This document shows positions 36,901 to 44,368 of a stretch of 64,000 bases of DNA, piece after piece. This stretch comes from Microlunatus phosphovorus NM-1. GTDB taxonomy: Bacteria > Actinomycetota > Actinomycetes > Propionibacteriales > Propionibacteriaceae. Position numbers and translations under genes: made by a program. The stretch spans positions 248,001 through 312,000 of the forward strand of contig NC_015635.1 of assembly GCF_000270245.1 (NCBI RefSeq). The letters run 5' to 3'. The notes beneath the pieces are model-generated. The model ran no database searches. It saw only the letters and a list, made by a program, of their open reading frames with translations, and was not told where the DNA came from. The first letter of the stretch is position 1. Each line of letters begins with the position of its first letter.

Positions 36901-39900
36901 GTGCGGCGTGGCGGCGTACGCCAAGGCGCTCGACCACCCGGTCGAACGGCACATCCTGGTGGGTCAAGGCGCTCAGCACCGACTCCCGGGTCTGCTCCAG
37001 GCAGTCGCTGAATGTCGTGTCCGCCGTCGGTCGCAGCCGGATCGGCATCAGGTTCACGAACATCCCGGCCATCTCGGCCGTCTCGGCCAGGGTTCGTCCG
37101 GTCACCGGCACGCCGACGACCAGGTCGGCGCGGCCGGCGGTCCGGGCCAGCACCAGCCCCCAGGCCGCGAGCATCGTCATGAACGGGGTCGCGGCGTGCC
37201 GGTCGCCGAGCCGCTTGATCGCCTCCACCCGGTCCACCCCGAGCCGCAGCTCGACGCGCCCGGCCGATGGCTCCCGACTTCCGCGAGGGTGATCGGGGAT
37301 CAGCAGCTCGTCGGTGGGAGCATCCCGGAGGCCGGCCACGAGTTCGTCCTCGGAGGCGGTGAGGGCATCGGAGCCCTCGAGCTGGGCCAGGTGCATGACC
37401 ACGTCGGTGTACTGCAGCGGCAGCGGCGGCAGTTCCTCGCGGTAGAGCCGGCTGAAGTCACGGCTGAGGATCTCGGCCGAGGTCGCGTCGGCGACGATGT
37501 GGTGGATGTCGAACAGCAGCAGGCTGCCCGCCGCGCCGCCGTCGACGATCGCCATCCGAAACAGCGGGCCGCGCTGCAGATCGAACGGTCGGACGAAGTC
37601 CGCCATCAGGCCGGCGACGGCCTGATCCGCGGTGTCTGCCGTGAGGTGCTCCAGCGGCCACTCCGCCGGCAGCTCCTCCACCGGCGTGATGCGCTGCCTG
37701 ATGTCACCCTGACGCTCGAGGAAGGTCGTCCGCAACGGTTCGTGCCGGGCCGCCAGCCGGCGCAGCGCCAGGCGCACCCGATCGAGATCGAGTGACCCGT
37801 CCAGACGGGTGGCCGAGGCCATGTTGTAGACGAGCCCTGCTGGATCCAGCTTCGCCGCGAGGTACATGCGTTGCTGGGCGGGGCTCAGGGGATAGTCCGG
37901 GGCTGGTGCTGCCTTGCGCATCGAGCGGACGGAAGCCACCGGCGGACCACCGATTTCGCCGATTCCGCCGAAGCGCTGGGCCAGGCCGGCGGGCGTCGAG
38001 GTGGCGAAGACATCGGCCACCGTCACGGTGACGCCGAGCCGCTGTCGCAACTGGGCAGACAGCCCGGTCGCCTTGAGCGAGTCGCCCCCGAGGCTGAAGA
38101 AGTCGTCGTCGTCGGCCACGACCGAGTGTCCGAGCACGTGCTGGAACGCGGCCCGAACCTCCCCCAGCGCCCCGGACTCCGACCTCCCGGGGCCAGACGT
38201 CCCGGCACCGGACGCCTCGGCGCCGCCCAGGGGTGGTGGGGCGATCGAGAAGGGGATCGAGACGGTGGGCTCCGCCGGCGGCCTCAGGTCGCCGACCCCG
38301 CGGTCCTGCACGTGCGGTGTCTCGTCGAAGACGTAACCCGGCAGCGAGATCCGGCGGCCCGAGTCGTGGGCGCCGTCGAGAGGCAGCCCGGCACCCCACA
38401 GCCTGCCCAACGCGCCGAGCAGGTGCTGCTCGTCCGGGGTCGTCTCGGCCGCGTGGCGCAACACGTTGACGAATACCTGGTCCGGCCGCCGCGTGGGTTC
38501 CTGGGCCGCGAAGCTGGTCAGGGTCTGGCCGGGACCGAGCTCGATCCCGAACAGTGGCCCATCGGACAGCAGCGTGCTCAGGCACGTCGCGAACCGGACC
38601 TGGTCGGTGATGTGCTGGCCCCAGTAGTGCGGATCGGTCAGCTCCCCCGCCCGCGCCACGCAGCCTGAGCGGTTGGAGATGACCGGGAGCTCGGGGTCGC
38701 GGCTCTCGACCTCGGCGACGGCGTCGGCGAAGGCGCAGGCGGCCTCGGCCATCAGCGGAGTGTGGAAGGCGTGCGAGGTCTGGAGGCGGCTGCCCCAGAT
38801 CCCTTCGAGCTCCAACCGGTCCAGTACGGCGTCGAGCGCTTCGCCGGTCAGGCCCAGGACGGAGCGTTCGGCCGAGTTCTCCAGGGACAGCCAGACCCCC
38901 TCCAGATCGGCGATGACGTCGCGAACCCGAGCGGCAGGCGCCGAGACGGCGATCATCACCCCGGGCTGCTGGGCCTGCATCAGCATCCCCCGGTGACGGA
39001 CCAGGCGGACCGCGTCCTCGATGCTCCAGACGCCGGCCACCGCCGCCGCGGTGAGCTCGCCGATGCTGTGACCGACCAGGACGTCGGGCGTGATCTGGTA
39101 GGACTGCAAGACCTTCGTCATCGCGTACTGGGTGCTGAACAGCGCGAACTGGGACCACTCGGTCCGGTTGATCCGCGGGTCGGCCTGCCCGTAGATGACC
39201 TCACGGAAGACGTCGGCGTCGTCGGCGGGGAGCAGGGCGACCAGTTGGTCCATCCAGTGGCGGAAGCACTCTCCATCGGCACTGGAGCTGTGGTAGAGAT
39301 CGCGACCCATGCCGCAGTACTGGTTGCCCTGACCGGAGTAGAGCAGTGCGGTGCGAGCGCCGGCGACCGTCGACGTCGCGGCCGCTGCGGCGATCCGCTG
39401 CGGCCAGGTGTCGCGGGCTTCGTCGGCTGCGACCACGAGGGTCTTGCGGTGCGGCAGCTGCGCCCTGCCGCGTCGCAGGGTCGTGGCCACGTCAGCGGTC
39501 GCGATGTCAGGGTGCTCGACCAGATGGGTCAGCACTCGGGCAGAGGTCCGCTCCAGGGCCTGCGGCGACGCCGCGCTGAATTGCAGCAGCTCGTACGGCT
39601 GTGGTCGCGAGCGGTCGTTGCCGTCGGTCCCGGCCCGGGGTGACCCGGAATCGAGCACCGACGGAGCCTCTTCGATGATCATGTGGACGTTCGTCCCTCC
39701 GACGCCGAAGGAGTTGATTCCGGCGCGACGTCGTTCGCCGGGCCAGGCTCGGCCCTGGTCGAGCACCGTGAAGGGGGTCGCGGCGAAGTCGATGTGTGGG
39801 TTGGGCGACTCGTAGTTGCAGGTCCCCGGCAGATACCGGCGCTGCAGGCTGAGGGCGACCTTGCTCAGGCCGACGGCCCCGGCGGCGGAGTCGGTGTGTC

Positions 39901-42900
39901 CGACGTTGCCCTTCACCGAGCCGAGCAGGCAGTGACCCGCGGGGGCGTCGGCGAAGGCGCGGGTGAGCGCGGCCACCTCGACGGGGTCGCCCAGCAAGGT
40001 GCCGGTGCCATGCGCCTCGACGTAGCTCACTGTGGCCGGATCGATCCCCGCGGACTCGTAGGCGGCTCGGATCGTCTCGTACTGGCCGTCCTCACTCGGT
40101 GCGGTGTAGGAGCCCTTTCGGCGGCCGTCGTTGCCGACCGCCGAGCCCTTGATCACGGCGTAGATCGGGTCGTGGTCAGCCAGGGCGGCCGCCAGCGGCT
40201 TGAGCAGCATCAGGGCTGCGCCGTTGGAGAACACGGTGCCGCGGGCCTTGGCGTCGAACGGTCGGCAGTGCCCGTCCGGGGACAGCATCATCCCGTCGAC
40301 GTAGCGGTAGCCACCGTCGTTGGGCAGCTCCAGGGTGACACCCCCCGCCACGGCCAGGTCGCACTCCCCGGTGCGCAACGACTGCACCGCGAGGTGGACG
40401 GTGAGCAGCGACGTCGAGCAGCCGGTCAGTGCCGAGAGCGACGGCCCGGTCAGATCGAACTGGTACGACAGTCGCGTGCCGAGGAAGTGGTTGGTGGCCA
40501 GCGTGAAGTTCTGGTAGGCCTCGCCGAACACCGCCGGGTTCTGCAGACTCCTGCCGTACCAGGCGAAGTCGTCGTTGCCCCCGACGAAGACCCCGACTCG
40601 TCCGGGCAGCGACGTCGGGTCGTAGCCGGCGTCCTCGCACGCGCGCCAGAACGTCTTGTAGAGCAGTCGCAACTGCGGTGAGGTGACGTCGACCTCGGCG
40701 GGCGGGATCGCGAACAGGGCGTCGTCGAAGGAGTTCACTCCCGTGAGCCGGCCGGCCGCCTTGACGTAGTGGGGATCGCGGAGGTCGCTCTCGGCCACCC
40801 CGAGCCCGCGCAGGGCGTCGTCGTCGTAGAAGGTGATCGTCTCCTCACCACCACGGAGCTGCGCCCAGAACTCGTGGACGCCACCGGCCCCCGGGACCTG
40901 CAGACCGATGCCGATGATCGCGACGTCGTCGCTGCGGGCCTCAGCGTGGCGATCGTGATCGGGCTCGACGCCCGCGTCCAGAAGCAGCTTCGCCTGCTCG
41001 CCCACCCGCCGGAACCTCAGCAGGTCGGTGATCGGGATCTGCTGCCCGAACTCCTGCTGGATCAGTGCCTGCAGCCGCACCACGTTGAGTGAGGTCCCGC
41101 CCTGCTCGAAGTAGGACCGATCAGGATCGATCGTCGAGCTGCCCAGCGCCGCGCGCCACAGTCTGCTGAGGCGTTCGGCGACGGGCGAGGCGGGCGAGGC
41201 GGGTGCTGCCGGTGGTTCGACGACCGGTCGCTCGCTCACCTGTCCCAGCAGGACTCGTCGGTCGAGCTTGCCGGCCGCCGAGGTGGGGAGCTGCCCCAGC
41301 TGGATCAGTTCCGCCGGAAGCTGCTGCGGCTCCAGGGTCCGCGCCAGCTCGGCCCGGACGGCGCCCGCGTCGAGGTGACGCCGGGCGGTGAAGAAGCCCA
41401 CCAGCCGGGCGGGCTCAGCGGACTCGTCGACCACGGCGGCTGCCTCGACGATCCCGTCCACCCTCAGCAGCGCGTGCTCGACCTCGCCGAGCTCGACCCG
41501 CACGCCGCCGACCTTCACCTGCCGATCGTTCCGCCGCAGGAAGGCCAGCCGCCCGTCCGCCCGCAGATAGCCAAGATCGCCGGTACGGTACATCCGCCGC
41601 TGGTGCGACTCATCGGTCGCCGGGTCGTACCACGGGTTGTCGACGAAGTGCGCGGCGTTCAGCTCCGGCCGGTTGAGGTAGCCCGCCGCCACACCCGGAC
41701 CCGCGATGCACAGCTCGCCGGGCACCTCGACCCCGCAGAGTTGATCGTCGCGGCCCAGGACGTAGACGCGGTAGTCATTCAGCGCGGTGCCGATCGGGGT
41801 AATCGCCATCGCGGCGTCGGCCTTCCGCACGGTCGTGTGCGTCGCCCACATGGTGGCTTCGGTCGGTCCGTAGACGTTCTCCAGCGAGCAGGTCAGGGAG
41901 AGGGCGAAGAACCGGTCCACCACGTCGGTGGTCAGCGCCTCACCGCCGCAGAACAGGTACCGCAGCGAGGTCAGGTCGTCGGTCCGGTCCTGGGTCGCCA
42001 CCATCTCCAGGAGCAGCCGCAGCATGGTCGGGGCGAAGTTCACGTGGGTGACACCGGCGTCCCGGATGGCGCCCAGGAGGGCGCCTGGGTCTCCTTCCAG
42101 TCCGGTCGGCAGGATGGCCAGACGCCCGGCTCCGACGAGCCACCCGTACACTTCCGTGCCGAAGATGTCGAAGCTGAACGACGTCTTCAGCAGGTAGACG
42201 TCCTCGGGGCCGAGCGGGTAGAGCCGCTCCAGATCGATAGCGGTGTTGTAGAGGCTGTCGTGGCGGATGATCACGCCCTTCGGCACACCGGTCGAGCCCG
42301 ACGTGTACTCGATGTAGAGGACGTCGTCGGAGTGCAGCTCCACCGCATCCGGTTGTTCGGAGCTGCGGGTCCGCTCGTCGGTGTCGAGCGAGGTCAGCTC
42401 CTCCCACGTGTCGAGGTCCAGCCGAACCATCCCGTCGGGCAGCGCGAGGTCCAGGTCGGAGATCGTGAGGACGGCGCTGACACCGGCGTCGGTGAGGATG
42501 GCGGTCCGGCGCGCGGCCGGCGTGGTCGGCACCAGTGGCACGTACGGCCGCCCGGCCAGCAGGGTCGCGAACACGCCGACGAGCAGCTGGACGCCGCGGG
42601 GGAGCAGGATGGCGACGGGTCCGGAAGTGTCGCCGAGAGCTCTCCGCAGCCGACGCTGGACGAGGACGGCGGCATCGTGCGCCCACGCATTCGTATAGCT
42701 TCTCGTCGCGTCGCTCCAGGCGATCGCGGACGGATCGGCCTCCGTCTTGCGCAGGAACGCCGCGCCCAGATGGACCGGTTCCCAGTCGCGGTGATGCGTG
42801 TCGGACAGCTGCGTCAACAGCGCCGTGGTCTCGGCGTCAGAGTCGATCCGCAGGCACCCGGCTGGCGCGTCCAGGTTGGCCGGCACCTGCTCGAGCAGCC

Positions 42901-44206
42901 GCAGGTAGCGGCGGCCGAAGCGTCGGATCTGGTCCAGCGACAACGCGGGCTCCTTGAACTGGAAGACCAGTTCACAGTTGTCGCCGATCTGTTCGACCAG
43001 CACCGTCAGCAGGCCCGGGAACCGTACCCGATCGGATGTCGCCGCGCCGCGGACCCCCGCGGGATGCCCGGGGTAGCGGTCCTGGATGAAGGTGATGTCG
43101 AAGATCGGCTTCGTGGCGGGCCGCTGACTGAGCAGGTCGGTGATCGGGAAGTTCAGGTGCTTCCAGGTCTGCAGGATCTCGTGGCTGAGTCGCTCCAACA
43201 CGGCGCGCACGGTGTGCGCCGGTGCGGCGTCGACCAGGATCGGCAGGGTCTTGAGGAAACAGCCGATGCTCTGCTCGGCTTCCGGCGACGAGCGGTCGGT
43301 GAACGGGGTCGCCACGCTCACCTGATCGGCATGCGCATACTGCCCGAGCAGCACACCGAAGACCCCCAGGTACACGGTGAACTCCGAGACCTCCGCTTCC
43401 TGGGCGGAACTCCGCAGCGCCCGGGCCAGTCCCTCGTCCACGGACATGCGGACTTCGCGGCCCGTCAGCTCACCCGTAGCAGGGGTGATCCAGTGGGAGA
43501 GGTTCGGGGCCTCGTGTCGACTCAGGCTGTGCTGCCAGAAGTCGCTTCGGAGAGCTGCCTTCCTGTCCGGCAGAGCCGAGGCCTGGTGTCGCTGGTAGAT
43601 CTCGAAGCCGGTATCGCGCGGGACGTCGCGATCGATCGGCTCACCGCCGACAGCGAGCTCCATCAGCTGCTCGGCCAGGATGCTGACCGACAGCCCATCG
43701 GCGATGAGGTGGTGGCAGACCACGATCAGGCGGTCCTCCGCGTCGAGACGGCAGTGGGCGACACGGAACAAGGGAGGCGCCGAGAGGTCGAAGGCGGCGC
43801 CCGCCGTAGCTTCGGCTATCTCGCTCAGTTCGTCACGTACGGCGAGAGCATCGGGACGCCCCCGCAGGTCGTGGTGGACCAGGGACGGCTCGACCGAGTC
43901 CGCGAGCACGTAGGACACGCCGTCGACCCCGGCGGCGACCGCGCTGCGCAGCGCCGGCTGTCTCGTCATGAGCAGCCGGATCCCGGAATCGATCCGCTCC
44001 GGCTCTATGGGGTCGATCCGCAGCTGCAGCACCACGTTGTAGTCGGCGGGGTCCTTGACCTGGCTGTCGACGAACATGCCTTGCTGCGCGGGCGCCATGG
44101 GCAGAACCATCTCGGGCGACGCGACACTCAGTTCGCTCGCCTCCTCGGCATCACGCCATCGAGGTGTGGCCGTCCCCCGTGCTCGTCCTGTCATAACCAA
44201 AAACAT
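27917..44206 (-). CDS. Hybrid NRPS/PKS megasynthase, C-A-T-KS-AT-T-C-A-T-KS-(AT relic)-T-C-A-T-C
   Basis: A 5,429-residue assembly line (numbers from the ATG at 44206). C1 34-455 (HHLIADG 165-171); A1 475-985 (TSGSTGVPKG, Lys980); T1 Ser1039; KS1 1093-1515 (Cys1263, His1399, His1437); AT1 1617-1915 (Ser1714 in GHSIGE; HAFH 1812-1815, malonyl type); T2 Ser2043; C2 2104-2540 (HHIVADA); A2 2545-3035 (Lys3033); T3 Ser3106; KS2 3185-3600 (Cys3353, His3489, His3525); AT relic 3601-3865 without GHSxG; T4 Ser3931; C3 3995-4430 (HHIVADQ); A3 4436-4920 (Lys4914); T5 Ser4971; terminal C4 5025-5429 (HHSIFDG). No KR, DH, ER, MT, epimerase or TE domain is visible. Eye-aligned A-domain pocket residues are DITNFGVMW, DIFQVGMVT and DPLIYGLVC; I cannot assign substrates. 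The ATG at 44194 is the better start, since 44206 falls within a -10-like hexamer. Confidence 0.95.
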   Translation of the reverse strand: MFLVMTGRARGTATPRWRDAEEASELSVASPEMVLPMAPAQQGMFVDSQVKDPADYNVVLQLRIDPIEPERIDSGIRLLMTRQPALRSAVAAGVDGVSYVLADSVEPSLVHHDLRGRPDALAVRDELSEIAEATAGAAFDLSAPPLFRVAHCRLDAEDRLIVVCHHLIADGLSVSILAEQLMELAVGGEPIDRDVPRDTGFEIYQRHQASALPDRKAALRSDFWQHSLSRHEAPNLSHWITPATGELTGREVRMSVDEGLARALRSSAQEAEVSEFTVYLGVFGVLLGQYAHADQVSVATPFTDRSSPEAEQSIGCFLKTLPILVDAAPAHTVRAVLERLSHEILQTWKHLNFPITDLLSQRPATKPIFDITFIQDRYPGHPAGVRGAATSDRVRFPGLLTVLVEQIGDNCELVFQFKEPALSLDQIRRFGRRYLRLLEQVPANLDAPAGCLRIDSDAETTALLTQLSDTHHRDWEPVHLGAAFLRKTEADPSAIAWSDATRSYTNAWAHDAAVLVQRRLRRALGDTSGPVAILLPRGVQLLVGVFATLLAGRPYVPLVPTTPAARRTAILTDAGVSAVLTISDLDLALPDGMVRLDLDTWEELTSLDTDERTRSSEQPDAVELHSDDVLYIEYTSGSTGVPKGVIIRHDSLYNTAIDLERLYPLGPEDVYLLKTSFSFDIFGTEVYGWLVGAGRLAILPTGLEGDPGALLGAIRDAGVTHVNFAPTMLRLLLEMVATQDRTDDLTSLRYLFCGGEALTTDVVDRFFALSLTCSLENVYGPTEATMWATHTTVRKADAAMAITPIGTALNDYRVYVLGRDDQLCGVEVPGELCIAGPGVAAGYLNRPELNAAHFVDNPWYDPATDESHQRRMYRTGDLGYLRADGRLAFLRRNDRQVKVGGVRVELGEVEHALLRVDGIVEAAAVVDESAEPARLVGFFTARRHLDAGAVRAELARTLEPQQLPAELIQLGQLPTSAAGKLDRRVLLGQVSERPVVEPPAAPASPASPVAERLSRLWRAALGSSTIDPDRSYFEQGGTSLNVVRLQALIQQEFGQQIPITDLLRFRRVGEQAKLLLDAGVEPDHDRHAEARSDDVAIIGIGLQVPGAGGVHEFWAQLRGGEETITFYDDDALRGLGVAESDLRDPHYVKAAGRLTGVNSFDDALFAIPPAEVDVTSPQLRLLYKTFWRACEDAGYDPTSLPGRVGVFVGGNDDFAWYGRSLQNPAVFGEAYQNFTLATNHFLGTRLSYQFDLTGPSLSALTGCSTSLLTVHLAVQSLRTGECDLAVAGGVTLELPNDGGYRYVDGMMLSPDGHCRPFDAKARGTVFSNGAALMLLKPLAAALADHDPIYAVIKGSAVGNDGRRKGSYTAPSEDGQYETIRAAYESAGIDPATVSYVEAHGTGTLLGDPVEVAALTRAFADAPAGHCLLGSVKGNVGHTDSAAGAVGLSKVALSLQRRYLPGTCNYESPNPHIDFAATPFTVLDQGRAWPGERRRAGINSFGVGGTNVHMIIEEAPSVLDSGSPRAGTDGNDRSRPQPYELLQFSAASPQALERTSARVLTHLVEHPDIATADVATTLRRGRAQLPHRKTLVVAADEARDTWPQRIAAAAATSTVAGARTALLYSGQGNQYCGMGRDLYHSSSADGECFRHWMDQLVALLPADDADVFREVIYGQADPRINRTEWSQFALFSTQYAMTKVLQSYQITPDVLVGHSIGELTAAAVAGVWSIEDAVRLVRHRGMLMQAQQPGVMIAVSAPAARVRDVIADLEGVWLSLENSAERSVLGLTGEALDAVLDRLELEGIWGSRLQTSHAFHTPLMAEAACAFADAVAEVESRDPELPVISNRSGCVARAGELTDPHYWGQHITDQVRFATCLSTLLSDGPLFGIELGPGQTLTSFAAQEPTRRPDQVFVNVLRHAAETTPDEQHLLGALGRLWGAGLPLDGAHDSGRRISLPGYVFDETPHVQDRGVGDLRPPAEPTVSIPFSIAPPPLGGAEASGAGTSGPGRSESGALGEVRAAFQHVLGHSVVADDDDFFSLGGDSLKATGLSAQLRQRLGVTVTVADVFATSTPAGLAQRFGGIGEIGGPPVASVRSMRKAAPAPDYPLSPAQQRMYLAAKLDPAGLVYNMASATRLDGSLDLDRVRLALRRLAARHEPLRTTFLERQGDIRQRITPVEELPAEWPLEHLTADTADQAVAGLMADFVRPFDLQRGPLFRMAIVDGGAAGSLLLFDIHHIVADATSAEILSRDFSRLYREELPPLPLQYTDVVMHLAQLEGSDALTASEDELVAGLRDAPTDELLIPDHPRGSREPSAGRVELRLGVDRVEAIKRLGDRHAATPFMTMLAAWGLVLARTAGRADLVVGVPVTGRTLAETAEMAGMFVNLMPIRLRPTADTTFSDCLEQTRESVLSALTHQDVPFDRVVERLGVRRHAARHPLCDVSLDYHNIEHHELDIDGVTAHQLELPPVAVGMDLVITCTESADGLRMQVDYPADVFLGTTIEHLVAQLDAVLASVCEDAGARLDQLPSPSAAEEIRARLIDEPFRSIHDVIAAQAARTPAATALIDATGDRYSYAELDEMANAQAARLRAAGLRTGETVALFAVRDVNLFVAQLGILKAGGAYLPLDPSQPAARHARILDDLRPRFGFAPAGLASAAAIPTVFDIATCTQARLGTLDASHGTEVDGTGVDGTRVTAESPVYVVYTSGSTGAPKGIVIPHRGVANLLRDHQERRLFAPGDVIISLADPTFDIFTFESLIPLACGASVHICPVADQKDAAAIATRITAFAVTHVQMPVSKMAALCGHPRFRDRLRDLRVVVCGGEHFAESLLGLLQAETDARVFNMYGPSETTVTATVKEFARGDDITVGTAIRGAAALIVDESGAIAPAGVTGELCIAGPGLALGYTNDPQRMAHAFTEIRELPGITVYRTGDSGLRRADGEIQVLGRIDQQVKVNGNRIELGELEQTAMRVAGVSYAVAAVEDDALVLYHCTRDGVDRATQIRAEVAAALPSYMRPARIRLLAELPVLPNDKVDRAALRLLTTQRGADVLDAPTPASTPEQSAPAQAAPGVTPQETLDHILAAWESVLGQAVRAGDNFFDVGGSSYKLMLVNNRLAETLGVEVPLTQLFEHPTPQSLADVLSRPHADRHDQGDAADPETDPPITLDDLAALDDWPEQRSGDERKIAVIGVAGEFPGSPDLSTYWANRFDGRVSISRHTPAELRDAGIPEHLIDDPRYVNARGVVEADVFDADFFGYSAKEAETMDPQLRLLHQTAWHALEDAGYVPGEHSATIALFAGSGSNVAWVAGLLGRNSDPIGAYEVLTANEKDFLATKVAYKLNLTGPAMTVQSACSTSLVAVHEAVRCLRQGDADMALAGGVALNFPRREGYAWSEGMIFSRDGVCRPFSEDADGTVGGQGCGVVLLKPLNAALADGDHIYAVIAGSAVNNDGGQKMGFTAPSVGGHEQVIRAALADAGVAADAVGFVEAHGTGTSLGDPIEYAALARAYGQNRPCALGSVKANIGHLDAAAGIAGLLGAVGVLRRGQIPPMAGFTGLNSRIEQQGSLFVPSKVMVPTDELRLAAVSSLGIGGTNAHIVLERAPERPADESELGPCVLPVSARTDDSRRRMQEALEAFCHGGAPLRDVSYTLAQGRAQYPSRAAAVAAADRTFRWIEPSDDSAALNVSDDVDLVLGSTVRDDPTPAGAALRAALERELHGFDADVRERLRAALEGSRSVPVGVCRVAQFVLRAAVLRVTGPDALFARPGSDRLLRIAAAAVRGELRSDQIVTRLRDGVAPTSPSTSPADAVSLVSGPVDAALVRELLVSLWVHGTDVDRSLFCTPGRRVPLPGYAFERRRFTSDVRLDHLLGLSHPTPTPVAQPALPASAPAPASATADQPTATVDAIRATWSEVLGTAPTPDADFLASGGDSLTAVRFCALLADRAGAELTVADVFAHSRYRDLASLAESRRSRSEPAACLVPVLPQPAPADARAPQVVPASPAQQRLYAACALQEDTTAYNLALAYRVVGPLDVDALRAVFARLVARHEQLRTSFHLEGGRLMQHIHACGDDVVSVLHLSAAQAAARRQARPRSFDLSSAPLLRVEVVRVSAEEHFLSLDLHHIVADQTSLAVLSDEITAELQGHPVAGAPISYTDYVADLQARTQSGAFDQDVAFFAELLDGEIPRLELPTDRTPSGAATHEGARHTFVSTARRRDVADLARACGATPYMVHLTALTRLLSLYSGQPEFVVGTAVSGRTMRGSEQVVGMFANTLPLRLRAAAEHSVADAVGTVRDDVLALLAHQEAPLDQVLAQLRPAAGGPDDALFDVLVNYVTVGTDEPELDGLRLELQPPGPIMSRYALSVSIAERADDFEVDIEYRTELFDAGTISRLAQQLDLLLVELTVDPSRPLRDLRLESPAELARRRAELTAAGPEIDSSLLDRLRTALTEHAHRTALSWHGREWTYAEVDRITDSIAGGLQETGVGVGDFVVCLVERDPWQVFCRLALLKCGAIEIPQDPQTPLPRLAHILADSGARVVLATDPGAHPWSAEVTAYRPDALAGSYTPPADLTAASPLILIYTSGTTGQPKGTLVSHGGVLSASVDNGYMDYRPDQRIMYLTGSTFDPSLLDLYATLLSGATLVLGDHTLNQDMAMLTRFLREERIDAGILITAVFHLLMAEDPAAVSGLTALYVGGEAMQPWAARRAFDVLGPGRLYNLYGPTEASVCSTWYRVDEAPEGDRMPIGYPARNRELFIVHPDGTDVPRGVPGELCVAGPGVALGYHHRPDLTSERFPAEIGAIRRRLYRTGDRVVLDERGRIVYLDRTDRQIKHAGHRIELSEIEFAVQACTGVGEAVVVHTKDGNDSRLTAFYTGASAPDEDDLRAALHAALPPHLVPQHLVRLPGLPLTPHGKVDHRLLASQAQPARTEDAGPTVTTAATDLTILATFREVLGRPELGLDDDFFAAGAQSLQAIAVVRRLRETGLEVQISDLYRHPSAAALAVILSATAGNAGVWSEPSATRTLAAEQVRRLVTWAVADSVRVAEAFTDEQPDYRFEIGAAARLHRSSGAATGGYLHAIDHVALSQLKDAVAAIVLRHEMLRARLVGDHFEVLPPEAFEGLAPLLAVLDLRGVEPQQLQQVTEEVAAALPEEAFGSGLLWRCVILQDTDDSVRLVWAFHHSIFDGFSAGILREEITCLVRGADLTTVQPYSRYAEAVAVEPDWGTELASYDYAGWLTANASLLDAPASARPRGRRSLRLERHNPLELAIRTVHEELSRLSGQRSIAVGLVNDCRRWLGQDYTDCVGEFLDVVPVLLRDGAGTHGIAERLDRTREEGVHFLDGLSTTPDRSGLLGDLQQVYRNEQGRLQLTLVNFQGHIPAHEMPQTTADGPGLAHTHVNVWHDDEHLHLEWLADSVESLEATSIGARS

Positions 44207-44225
44207 ACCGGGCGGCCGGTTTGTT
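44202..44225. promoter_or_regulatory. ARE-like gamma-butyrolactone receptor box at the megasynthase promoter
   Basis: AACATACCGG-GCGG-CCGGTTTGTT resembles the autoregulatory elements bound by ArpA/ScbR-type receptors, with inverted CCGG half-sites and the typical CGGTTTGTT end. On the minus strand it contains TATGTT (44207-44202), a -10-like hexamer placed so that transcription would start at or near the ATG at 44194, giving a leaderless message. Receptor binding here should block the operon. Confidence 0.75.
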
Positions 44226-44233
44226 CAGTAGGG

Positions 44234-44254
44234 CCGTCTCACCTATAGAGACGG
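44234..44254. promoter_or_regulatory. Inverted repeat between the two ARE boxes
   Basis: Perfect 7-bp arms CCGTCTC and GAGACGG around ACCTATA, in the middle of the divergent promoter region. It could be an activator or second-regulator site, or a small structural element; nothing else identifies it. Confidence 0.45.
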
Positions 44255-44296
44255 ATAGTCATTGACGTCGGAAATCTGCGACTAGCACGGCCAAAA

Positions 44297-44323
44297 GCCT
44301 ACCGGTCGACCGGTTTGTATGTT
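44297..44323. promoter_or_regulatory. ARE-like box and -10 hexamer of the afsA-type gene
   Basis: CCTACCGGTCGACCGGTTTG followed by TATGTT (44318-44323, plus strand). The palindromic TACCGG-CCGGTTTGT core matches the box at 44202-44225 and lies 94 bp from it in the same orientation. The hexamer is correctly placed for a start near 44330, leaving a leader with a good ribosome-binding site (AGGAG, 44354-44358) before the ATG at 44369. Confidence 0.75.
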
Positions 44324-44368
44324 TAGTGTGTCCAGCAGACCAATAACTTGTCTCAGGAGACGCCAGTC

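Noticed and set aside
41375-44248. A 957-residue plus-strand open frame opposite the megasynthase
   Set aside because: It is antisense to the C1-A1 domains, is rich in Arg, Gln and His, shows no motif and covers the control region of the divergent promoters; typical of GC-rich shadow frames.
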